Below, piece after piece: positions 1-5,619 of a DNA stretch of 6,897 nucleotides. Within the stretch, counting starts at the first letter, position 1; each line of letters starts with the position of its first letter. The DNA is from Candidatus Levyibacteriota bacterium. GTDB taxonomy: Bacteria; Patescibacteriota; Microgenomatia; Levybacterales; UBA12049. The stretch lies in the NCBI GenBank assembly GCA_023245475.1, contig JAHFKF010000070.1:1-6897 (forward strand), written 5' to 3'. Under the pieces are notes generated by a model. It saw only the letters and a program-made list of their open reading frames with translations, was not told where the DNA came from and searched no databases. Both the position numbers and the translations under genes were made by a program.

Positions 1-181
1 GCTTAACTCCAATAAAGACAATAAGGGTGAGAAGAGCGAGAAAAATAAGTGTATACAGAAGCCAGTGGTATGCTGAGGCGAAATTATGAGTTGATTTGTA
101 AACGAGGATAAATGGCAAAAAGACAATAATGCACAAAGGATTTAAGGTGAGTGAAATAACTTTAGCGAGTGTCAGTTTCAT
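1..181 (-). CDS. N-terminal fragment of a multi-pass membrane protein, possibly PAP2-phosphatase-like (partial)
   Basis: This frame starts with ATG at 181 on the minus strand and stays open for 60 codons to the window edge, so the C-terminal part is missing. The ATG overlaps the gltX stop as ATGA, which suggests translational coupling; no Shine-Dalgarno sequence precedes it. The visible protein begins MKLTLAKVISLTLNP and has two hydrophobic segments, at about residues 16-28 and 42-58, joined by a short polar loop (YKSTHNFASAYH). An N-terminus with an 'ISxxxNP' start, two membrane helices and a 'GVK' end resembles, as I remember it, the beginning of PAP2-superfamily membrane phosphatases (lipid-phosphate or undecaprenyl-diphosphate phosphatases). 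The catalytic motifs would lie beyond the window, so the family is a guess. That it is a real membrane protein co-transcribed with gltX is much better supported. Confidence 0.6.
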   Translation of the reverse strand, partial: MKLTLAKVISLTLNPLCIIVFLPFILVYKSTHNFASAYHWLLYTLIFLALLTLIVFIGVK

Positions 182-1593
182 ACAATTGCAAGTTTAAGAA
201 GTTCAAGGGTCTTGTCTTTCCCAAGAATTTCAAGAACTTCTGGAAGTGGTAGCCCATGCTTCTCGCCGGTGAACAATTGATAAAAGACTGACATTTTGAC
301 CTTGCGGGCAAGCATGATACTTTTCAATTCTGCAAATATCATAGCATGATTCCAATCGGTAATACCAGTAAACTTTTCAAGTAATTCTGCTGCTAATTCT
401 TTATCAGTTCCATCTGGTAATTTGTTTGTAAAGAAGAGCCATGTCTGCGCCTCAAAGTCTTGCAACGTTTGCATGCGAGATTTGAGCAGCGGCATGAGTG
501 CTGTAAGTGTTTCCTCAGAAAGTTTTGTTGCTCTTGGGGAAAACTCGATGATAAGTTTTTTTAACTGAGCGTCGGTTTTGTTTTGAAGATATTGCTGATT
601 CATCCAAGTGAGTTTGACCAAATCAAAGACTGGACCGACAGGTTTTACATCTGAAAGCTCAAAGAGATCTATGAATGTCTCAAGCGAAAAGATTTCTTCT
701 TCTTTGGGATGACTCCATCCCAGAAGTGCCAGATAGTTAAGAACCGTTTCAGGTAAAAAGCCTTGCTCCAAATACCACGATGCCCACACTGGATTTTTGC
801 GTTTAGATAATTTTGATTTATCAGGATTGCGAATGATTGGCAGATGAGCAAATGCAGGAAGTTCCCATCCAAATGCTTGATAGAGCAGAACGTGCTTTGG
901 AGTAGATGAAATCCATTCTTCGGCTCGTATGACTGTTGTGATTTCCATTGCGTGATCGTCGACTACAACGCCAAGGTGGTAGGTGGGGAATCCATCAGAT
1001 TTCAAAAGTACCTGATCATCCAGGTCATTTGAATTGATTGCAATCTCACCACGAATCACATCCGTAAAGGTAATGGTTTTGTTTGCTGGTACATTGAGTC
1101 GAACAACATAGGGCTCTCCATTTTCTATTCCCCGTCTCGCGTCGACTCGTCTCCTCGAGTCGAGGCGGGTTCGTTCTCCGTTCTCAAGAATTAAGCAGTG
1201 CTTATCATACCGAGGGGTTTTCTTTTCTTTGATTTGTTGTTGTCGTAATTCATCCAATCGTTCTTTGGTGCAAAAACAATAATATGCAGCGCCTTTTTCA
1301 ATTAACTCTTCAGCATGCTTTTTGTAGAGAGGTAATCGCTCTGACTGACGATATGGTGCAAACGGTCCTCCAATATCAGGTCCTTCATCATAGTGCAGCC
1401 CAAATGCCTTCACCGAAGATAAAATCTTTTCTTCGGCGCCCTCCTGAAATCGAGTCCTGTCTGTATCTTCAATACGAATAATAAATTTGCCATGATTCTT
1501 TTTGGCTACCGCAAAGTTAATAAGGGCAGTATACAAGTTGCCAATATGAATATCTTGTCCTGTAGGACTTGGTGGGATTCTAGTTCTTACCAT
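178..1593 (-). CDS. gltX: Glutamyl-tRNA synthetase (GluRS), class I, with an in-frame palindromic insertion
   Basis: This cytoplasmic enzyme attaches glutamate to tRNA(Glu) using ATP. Read as 471 aa from the ATG at 1593, it has the class I signatures PSPTGQDIHIGN (HIGN at residues 16-19) and KLSKR (261-265, the KMSKS equivalent), the bacterial GluRS segment RIEDTDR, and a helical C-terminal anticodon-binding region ending LPLPEVLEILGKDKTLELL. Length is normal for bacterial GluRS. C106-x-C108 and C133 have the Cx-C-x24-C spacing of the E. coli zinc site, but the residue two beyond C133 is Ile, so zinc binding is uncertain. The start at 1593 is chosen because upstream in-frame Met codons (1602, 1641) lie in or before the TATAAT box at 1606-1601; the mRNA is probably leaderless. 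Residues 142-155, just after C133, are an Arg-rich stretch encoded by a GC-rich palindrome. It is first gene of an operon with the membrane protein at 1-181. Confidence 0.97.
   Translation of the reverse strand: MVRTRIPPSPTGQDIHIGNLYTALINFAVAKKNHGKFIIRIEDTDRTRFQEGAEEKILSSVKAFGLHYDEGPDIGGPFAPYRQSERLPLYKKHAEELIEKGAAYYCFCTKERLDELRQQQIKEKKTPRYDKHCLILENGERTRLDSRRRVDARRGIENGEPYVVRLNVPANKTITFTDVIRGEIAINSNDLDDQVLLKSDGFPTYHLGVVVDDHAMEITTVIRAEEWISSTPKHVLLYQAFGWELPAFAHLPIIRNPDKSKLSKRKNPVWASWYLEQGFLPETVLNYLALLGWSHPKEEEIFSLETFIDLFELSDVKPVGPVFDLVKLTWMNQQYLQNKTDAQLKKLIIEFSPRATKLSEETLTALMPLLKSRMQTLQDFEAQTWLFFTNKLPDGTDKELAAELLEKFTGITDWNHAMIFAELKSIMLARKVKMSVFYQLFTGEKHGLPLPEVLEILGKDKTLELLKLAIV
1131..1169. repeat. 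GC-rich imperfect palindrome (39 bp) inside gltX
   Basis: CCCGTCT (1131-1137) pairs with AGGCGGG (1163-1169), with one T-G wobble. CGACTCG (1143-1149) pairs perfectly with CGAGTCG (1156-1162). The loop is TCTCCT (1150-1155), and CGCGT (1138-1142) is a one-sided bulge. The element is 28/39 GC in a much more AT-rich gene and is exactly 13 codons long, so it keeps the gltX frame. On the gltX strand it encodes an Arg-rich peptide (about residues 142-155, RLDSRRRVDARR at its core). It has the look of a small dispersed palindromic element, but no second copy occurs in this window. Confidence 0.8.
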
Positions 1594-1596
1594 ACC

Positions 1597-1626
1597 TTGC
1601 ATTATAGGTAAATTTTGCCTTATACT
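1597..1626 (+). promoter_or_regulatory. Promoter of the 1635-2813 gene, interleaved with the gltX promoter
   Basis: TTGCAT (1597-1602) and TATACT (1621-1626) are separated by 18 nt, and the ATG lies 8 nt after the -10 box, again predicting a leaderless or near-leaderless mRNA. Its -35 box overlaps the gltX -10 box, and its -10 box overlaps the gltX -35 box, so the two polymerases cannot bind at once. Confidence 0.6.
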
Positions 1627-1629
1627 CAA
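1601..1629 (-). promoter_or_regulatory. gltX promoter (sigma70-like, leaderless layout)
   Basis: On the minus strand, TTGAGT (1629-1624) is followed after 17 nt by a perfect TATAAT (1606-1601). Seven nt separate the -10 box from the ATG at 1593, so transcription should begin at or one base before the start codon. There is no room for a Shine-Dalgarno site in such an mRNA. Confidence 0.75.
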
Positions 1630-1634
1630 TATGC

Positions 1635-2813
1635 ATGTCACTTCACCAAACAGTCGAATTTGCTAAAAAAGCTGGACTTATTTCAGGAGCAACGCTTGCA
1701 GGGCTTATTGTCTTGTTTATTGTTATCCGAGTAGGAATAGTGATTAAAAACATTATGTATCCTCCAAAAACTGTTCCTCCAAATCAGGCATATGGACAGC
1801 TTCCTCCTATACAATTCCCAACTAGTGAATATACAACGCCTTTTTCTTATAAAATTAATACTTTAACAGGTGAGTTACCTGAGTTTCCGGCTCGAGTAAA
1901 TGTCTATCCAATTAAGCAATATGAACCGAATTTTCTTAATCTTGATAAAGCCAAAGCTAAAGCAATATCACTGCGTTTTATTCGTGACACGGGAAGTATT
2001 TTACCGGAACGACGAATTGGGGAAGTAATGTATGAATGGAGCGAGACGACTGGGCAACTGAGACGTGTATTAAAGTTCAATATTTTGACGTTTGATTTTA
2101 CGATGACATCAAATTATCTGTCCTCTCTTACGGTGCTAAACGCACAACATATCTCAGATCAAGCCAATGCGATCAGTACTGCGCGAGATTTTTTGACCAC
2201 AGTTAATTTATTGCCATCAGATATTGATTTTGACAAAACACAAAATCCCAACAAAGAGATGCATTTTATTACCGGTCCCCAGTTATTTTCAATCCAAAAC
2301 AGTGCATTGATTCCAACCACAAGTTTGTCTAAAACACGAGTTTTTAGGGTCAACTTATATCAAAAAGATATTTCGTATGATTTAGACACAGGAGTGCCTG
2401 GTGCTGCCAAAGTTCCGTTGACCTTACCAATGCTCTACCCAAAACCTCCATACTCAACGATGAGTTTCTGGGTAGCTTCTGGACCAAGTGCGCCGGAGGT
2501 TGTTGCCACAAATTATTATCATAAAGATATTATCTTTCCAGCAGAAGGAGAGCCTGTTGCAACATATCCAATTAAGACAACAAAAGAAGCATTTGAAGAA
2601 CTGCAAAACGGCATGGGGTATGTTGCTGCTTACGATGGAACAGATTCAGAGATTCTTATCAACAATGTTACTTTGGGTTATTACCTCGGAGAAGGGGCAC
2701 AGGAATATTTGACGCCAGTTATCGCGTTTGAAGGAGATAAAGGCTTCTTTGCCTACGTTTCTGCTATCAAAGAGGGAGAGACGCCTACTGCTGAGGAAAC
2801 CCCGGCACAGTAA
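1635..2813 (+). CDS. Single-pass membrane-anchored protein of unknown function
   Basis: I recognise this only as the kind of conserved hypothetical protein seen in CPR genomes; no enzymatic motif is visible. The 392-aa product has a short polar N-terminus, one strongly hydrophobic segment at about residues 15-37, then a Pro-rich linker (YPPKTVPPNQ) and a long soluble region that is probably outside the membrane. The helix is not followed by a signal-peptidase-like site, so it likely stays as an anchor. Near the C-terminus, a pattern of the type INNVTLGYYLGEG...YLTPVIAFEG (about residues 342-369) recalls the C-terminal repeat-like domain of YycI/YycH-type extracytoplasmic regulators; this is a weak impression only. 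The tail is acidic and Thr/Pro-rich. The start at 1635 fits the promoter ending at 1626. The gene is transcribed away from gltX and its last 29 nt overlap the convergent peptidase gene. Confidence 0.85.
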   Translation: MSLHQTVEFAKKAGLISGATLAGLIVLFIVIRVGIVIKNIMYPPKTVPPNQAYGQLPPIQFPTSEYTTPFSYKINTLTGELPEFPARVNVYPIKQYEPNFLNLDKAKAKAISLRFIRDTGSILPERRIGEVMYEWSETTGQLRRVLKFNILTFDFTMTSNYLSSLTVLNAQHISDQANAISTARDFLTTVNLLPSDIDFDKTQNPNKEMHFITGPQLFSIQNSALIPTTSLSKTRVFRVNLYQKDISYDLDTGVPGAAKVPLTLPMLYPKPPYSTMSFWVASGPSAPEVVATNYYHKDIIFPAEGEPVATYPIKTTKEAFEELQNGMGYVAAYDGTDSEILINNVTLGYYLGEGAQEYLTPVIAFEGDKGFFAYVSAIKEGETPTAEETPAQ

Positions 2814-3837
2814 CGTAGACCACATTTTGTGAGACGAAGTTTAATAAGACTTGTGTATCTACAAACCGCTGAGTACTATTCATCACAACAATAACAACAT
2901 TGTGTCCATTATTGTTTGCTGATGTTACGAGTACCTCTCCGGCTCCGGTTGTGGTACCTGTTTTAATGCCATTCACTCCATTAAACCCCAGCAATTTATT
3001 TAAGTTACTGAGCGGGAAGAATCTTGTCTGGCGAATATTGCTTATGCTCGTTTCTCGTGTACCAACAACCTGTGCAAAGACAGGGTTTTGCATCCCAATT
3101 CCTCCAAGTCTTGCAAGATCAAGTGCTGTTGTATAATCTCCATCATCTTCAATTCCGATTGGATCAACAAAATGCGTGTTTTCTAAATGAAGAGTAGCTG
3201 CTTTCTCATTCATTTTTGTCACAAATGCTTTTTGACCTCCGGGATAATTGTCTGCGATTGCAACAGCGGCATCATTGGCAGATGGCAACATCATTGCTTT
3301 GAGTAAACTCTCAAAGGTAAATTGTTCTCCTGGAAGAAAGCCAAGTTTTGATCCTTCAACCTCTGCTGTTTTAATCGTCAAGATTGAGGTAGGGGCGAAG
3401 TAATCAAGCGCGACGAGTGCTGTCATGATTTTTGCTGTTGAAGCAGTTGAAAAACGGAGTTCAGGATTTTTTGAGAAGAGTACGGCTTGTGCATCTGTAT
3501 CAAGTACAACTGCTGTTTTTGCAGAAAGGTCAAAAAGATATGGTTGCATAATTTTGGGATACGGAGCAATATCTGCTGTGATGTCTGAAGCAACGACTGT
3601 GTTTCTAATAATCTCTTGGAGCAGCTGATTATTGATTACTGTCAGTGCTAGAAAAATTACGAGCAAGACAAGCGAGATAATTCCAAGAATATGATGTGTG
3701 AGCGCATGAATCCACGTCTCATGAGGGGATTGTTCAGTGGGAGTGGGCACAGGGAGAGTTTGCTGCGCGGGAGCAGGTTTAGCTTTTTTCTTTATGAACT
3801 TGTTGATCTTTTTTTTCAGTGATTGAGAATCTTTCAT
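2785..3837 (-). CDS. D-alanyl-D-alanine carboxypeptidase-like protein, peptidase family S11 (DacA/PBP5-type), N-terminally anchored
   Basis: S11 peptidases are penicillin-binding proteins that trim the terminal D-Ala from peptidoglycan stem peptides outside the membrane. All three active-site motifs are present in order in this 350-aa protein: S133-T-A-K136, S186-A-N188 and K292-T-G294 (in GIKTGTTTGAGEVLV). The N-terminus is a Lys- and Pro-rich cytoplasmic tail of about 48 residues, followed by one membrane helix at about 49-68, so anchoring is N-terminal. The protein ends soon after the catalytic domain and lacks the C-terminal beta domain and amphipathic anchor of E. coli PBP5. The start at 3837 is preferred over an in-frame Met at 3888 because GGAG (3848-3845) sits 7 nt upstream. 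It overlaps aspS by 59 nt and is its operon partner. The stop (TAG) lies inside the 3' end of the convergent gene. A beta-lactamase-like role is less likely given the S11-style SAN and KTG motifs. Confidence 0.93.
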   Translation of the reverse strand: MKDSQSLKKKINKFIKKKAKPAPAQQTLPVPTPTEQSPHETWIHALTHHILGIISLVLLVIFLALTVINNQLLQEIIRNTVVASDITADIAPYPKIMQPYLFDLSAKTAVVLDTDAQAVLFSKNPELRFSTASTAKIMTALVALDYFAPTSILTIKTAEVEGSKLGFLPGEQFTFESLLKAMMLPSANDAAVAIADNYPGGQKAFVTKMNEKAATLHLENTHFVDPIGIEDDGDYTTALDLARLGGIGMQNPVFAQVVGTRETSISNIRQTRFFPLSNLNKLLGFNGVNGIKTGTTTGAGEVLVTSANNNGHNVVIVVMNSTQRFVDTQVLLNFVSQNVVYVTVPGFPQQ

Positions 3838-5158
3838 CGACACGCTCCATATCTCTTGGGAAAAGAGACGCTTCCCGAATGTTTGCAAGCTCTAGTAATT
3901 TCATTGTAATTCTTTCTAAGCCAAATGAAAAGCCTCCTTCTGGTGGCATGCCATACTTAAATGCTTGCAGATACATGCCGAAGTTCTCTTTATTAATACC
4001 TCGTTCTTTCATTGCAGCAAGTAATTGATCATAGTCATTGATACGACGGCTTCCACTTAAAATTTCTGTGCCCTTAAAGAGTAAGTCATATGAGAGACTA
4101 TATTCTGGATCTTTTGGATCTGGGTAGGTATAGAATGCCCGCTTTTTGGTTGGATAGTGCGTGATTGTGACAAAGTCAGACTTGTGCTCTTCTCGTGCCC
4201 ACAGACAAATTTCTCGTTCGTCTTCAGGGTTAAGATCTAATTCCTTTGAAAGATCGCGTCCTGTGCGTTTGGTGATAATCTGCTGGGCTTCACGTAGGGT
4301 GAGGCGAGGAACTTTATTTGCGATCAATGGCTGTTCAATATTCAGGCTTTCAAGAATATCTGCATGGTTTTTAGAAACATTCTTTATCATTGCTGTCCCG
4401 ACAAATTCAAACGCATCAAGTAATTCTTCAAAGCTATTAATAAAGGCCATCTCGATATCAATCATGGTGACTTCTGATAAGTGTCGTGTGGTGACAGATG
4501 GCTCGGCGCGATATGCTTTGGTGATGACAAATACTCGTTCTAAGGCTCCCACCATAATTTGCTTATAGAGTTGTGGGCTTTGAATCATAAATGCTTCGTG
4601 ACCATAATAGTCGACTTTGAAGACGTCAGCTCCTCCTTCGGTTGCTCCAGCGGCAATGGTTGGTACAAAGATTTCAGTACAATCAAGTTCTTTTGCTGCT
4701 TTTCGGAATTCTTCTGCAATTGCAGCTTGAATCAGAAAGATTTTTTTAACACTGTCATGACGAAGGGTAAGTGAACGGTAATCAAGCAGGGTTGGGAGTT
4801 CAAGATTGAGCGTCTCACCACCCATATCAAATGGTAATGTCTCAGCATGAGCAATTATCTCCAAATGGTGTGCGCCAACTTCGACTGTTCCACTTGCAAT
4901 CTTCGTGTTGATTAGTTTCTCAGGACGCTTTTTGACAATACCTTTCAAAGCCACAGCAAATTCAGGACGAAGCTCAAGCGCAACTTTGTATGCCTCTTCT
5001 GATAATTTAGGATTTACTACAACTTGCAATATTCCTGAGCGATCCCGAATGTCAAGAAAGATTAACTTGCCATGATCACGCCTGGCAGCAACAACTCCTT
5101 GGACGAGGACTTCTTTATCAATATGGTTCGGTGTATCGTTGATTAGTATTCTCATCAT
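3779..5158 (-). CDS. aspS: Aspartyl-tRNA synthetase, short archaeal-type class IIb enzyme (AspRS, possibly non-discriminating)
   Basis: AspRS charges tRNA(Asp) with aspartate in the cytoplasm. Read as 459 aa from the ATG at 5158, it has an N-terminal OB-fold anticodon-binding domain (RRDHGKLIFLDIRDRSGILQ, about residues 26-45). The class IIb catalytic domain shows GATEGGADVF, SPQLYKQ (194-200), motif 2 YRAEPSVTTRHLSE (216-229) and motif 3 GFSFGLERI (around 413-416). The usual bacterial AspRS is near 590 aa with an inserted GAD domain; that insertion is absent here, which points to the archaeal-type form, often annotated as aspartate--tRNA(Asp/Asn) ligase. Whether it also charges tRNA(Asn) cannot be told from sequence alone. 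The in-frame Met at 5173 lies before the -10 box, so 5158 (or the adjacent ATG at 5155) is chosen. The last 20 or so residues are a charged, poorly conserved-looking tail overlapping the next gene. Confidence 0.96.
   Translation of the reverse strand: MMRILINDTPNHIDKEVLVQGVVAARRDHGKLIFLDIRDRSGILQVVVNPKLSEEAYKVALELRPEFAVALKGIVKKRPEKLINTKIASGTVEVGAHHLEIIAHAETLPFDMGGETLNLELPTLLDYRSLTLRHDSVKKIFLIQAAIAEEFRKAAKELDCTEIFVPTIAAGATEGGADVFKVDYYGHEAFMIQSPQLYKQIMVGALERVFVITKAYRAEPSVTTRHLSEVTMIDIEMAFINSFEELLDAFEFVGTAMIKNVSKNHADILESLNIEQPLIANKVPRLTLREAQQIITKRTGRDLSKELDLNPEDEREICLWAREEHKSDFVTITHYPTKKRAFYTYPDPKDPEYSLSYDLLFKGTEILSGSRRINDYDQLLAAMKERGINKENFGMYLQAFKYGMPPEGGFSFGLERITMKLLELANIREASLFPRDMERVDERFSITEKKDQQVHKEKS
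3845..3848 (-). promoter_or_regulatory. Shine-Dalgarno site deciding the S11 peptidase start
   Basis: GGAG on the minus strand lies 7 nt before the ATG at 3837 and inside the aspS coding region. It supports this start over the longer frame and shows that this internal operon gene uses SD-based initiation. Confidence 0.6.
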
Positions 5159-5164
5159 GCCTGT

Positions 5165-5193
5165 ATCATACACGGAATTGCCTATGTTCGCAA
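5165..5193 (-). promoter_or_regulatory. aspS promoter (sigma70-like, leaderless layout)
   Basis: On the minus strand, TTGCGA (5193-5188) and TATGAT (5170-5165) are spaced 17 nt apart, and the ATG at 5158 follows after 6 nt. The predicted transcription start falls on the A of this ATG. The mRNA probably carries aspS and the S11 peptidase gene. Confidence 0.65.
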
Positions 5194-5213
5194 GAGAAAA
5201 AAGAATTAATCTA

Positions 5214-5242
5214 TTGAAATACTATATGTTTCTTATTATTAT
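5214..5242 (+). promoter_or_regulatory. Promoter of the small membrane-protein operon (leaderless layout)
   Basis: TTGAAA (5214-5219) and TATTAT (5237-5242) are separated by 17 nt. The GTG start at 5249 follows after 6 nt, so transcription should begin on the start codon itself. This supports GTG as the real start; nearby ATGs at 5241 and 5247 are in another frame that stops within a few codons. Confidence 0.6.
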
Positions 5243-5248
5243 GGACAT

Positions 5249-5452
5249 GTGGTTAAAAAATTAAAAGTAACTATTGCAAATTCTCTTTATTGGTCAGAGG
5301 TCTTTATCGCATTTGCGCAAGTCACCTTTGCTACCGTATGGGCGATGGCTTTCTTATCAATTGACGGTTATAAACTAATTGTGTTAGTATTAAATATATT
5401 CATGACAGGGGCTTTTCTGGTTATGGGTGCTCTTCTGAGGAGGAAAAAATAA
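5249..5452 (+). CDS. Small two-helix membrane protein (67 aa), unknown function
   Basis: I do not recognise this gene. The product has a basic N-terminus (MVKKLKV), two hydrophobic segments at about residues 16-36 and 42-62 separated by a short SIDGYK turn, and a basic end (LRRKK). The positive ends suggest both termini face the cytoplasm. It starts with GTG, placed 6 nt after a good -10 box. Its stop overlaps the next start as TAATG, so it is first gene of a two-gene operon. Size and shape would fit a holin-like protein, a small toxin or a membrane-complex subunit, but nothing in the sequence decides between these. Confidence 0.7.
   Translation: MVKKLKVTIANSLYWSEVFIAFAQVTFATVWAMAFLSIDGYKLIVLVLNIFMTGAFLVMGALLRRKK
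5438..5443 (+). promoter_or_regulatory. Strong Shine-Dalgarno site for the 37-aa gene
   Basis: AGGAGG, within GAGGAGG at 5437-5443, lies 8 nt before the ATG at 5452, inside the final codons of the upstream gene. It is the best SD match in the window and is the main evidence that the 37-codon frame is translated. Confidence 0.75.
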
Positions 5453-5565
5453 TGTCACAAGAAACATACGTCTTAATAGCTCTTATTGGAGAATTACTTA
5501 TTTGTGCGTTTGTTCTTACAATGGGAGTTCTTTCCTATAAGGATTCCCAGAAAAAACATCACTAA
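5452..5565 (+). CDS. Very small single-helix membrane protein (37 aa), unknown function
   Basis: ATG at 5452 shares its A with the preceding TAA stop, and a near-perfect AGGAGG lies 8 nt upstream, so translation is very likely coupled to the 67-aa gene. The peptide starts MSQETYVLIALIGELL, has one hydrophobic helix at about residues 6-28, and ends in a polar basic tail (YKDSQKKHH). It is not a family I recognise. The short acidic N-terminus and basic C-terminus suggest an N-out, C-in orientation. Together with the 67-aa partner it may form a small membrane complex; that is inference from gene order only. Confidence 0.6.
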   Translation: MSQETYVLIALIGELLICAFVLTMGVLSYKDSQKKHH

Positions 5566-5581
5566 CACTGCTTTTTTGAAC

Positions 5582-5610
5582 TTGACAAGAGCCTCAAAAG
5601 ATGATAAACT
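5582..5610 (+). promoter_or_regulatory. Promoter of the gene starting at 5620
   Basis: A perfect TTGACA (5582-5587) is spaced 17 nt from TAAACT (5605-5610), which has an extended -10 TG at 5602-5603. The ATG lies 9 nt after the -10 box, predicting a leader of about 0-3 nt. Confidence 0.65.
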
Positions 5611-5619
5611 ATAGGCTCT
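5588..5619. repeat. 7-bp inverted repeat flanking the -10 box (possible operator)
   Basis: AGAGCCT (5588-5594) and AGGCTCT (5613-5619) are exact inverted repeats separated by 18 nt that contain the -10 box; the right arm ends just before the ATG. The placement fits a repressor site, but a 7-bp match can occur by chance. Confidence 0.3.

Noticed and set aside
1594..1641. Longer gltX start (Met codons at 1641 or 1602)
   Set aside because: These codons lie upstream of or within the gltX -35/-10 boxes and the extra residues are not part of the GluRS N-terminus, which begins just before RIPPSPTG.
3838..3888. Longer start of the S11 peptidase at 3888
   Set aside because: The start at 3837 has a GGAG site at the right spacing; the 17 added residues lie deeper in aspS and have no ribosome-binding signal.
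4161..4568. 135-codon plus-strand open frame
   Set aside because: It lies wholly antisense to the strongly supported aspS, has Ser/Arg-rich low-quality composition and no promoter or SD site; it is a shadow of aspS.
5551..5577. Possible terminator after the 37-aa gene (A6 ... T6)
   Set aside because: The A and T runs can pair only as a weak AT-only stem with a large loop; there is no GC-rich stem before the T run, so I do not call it.
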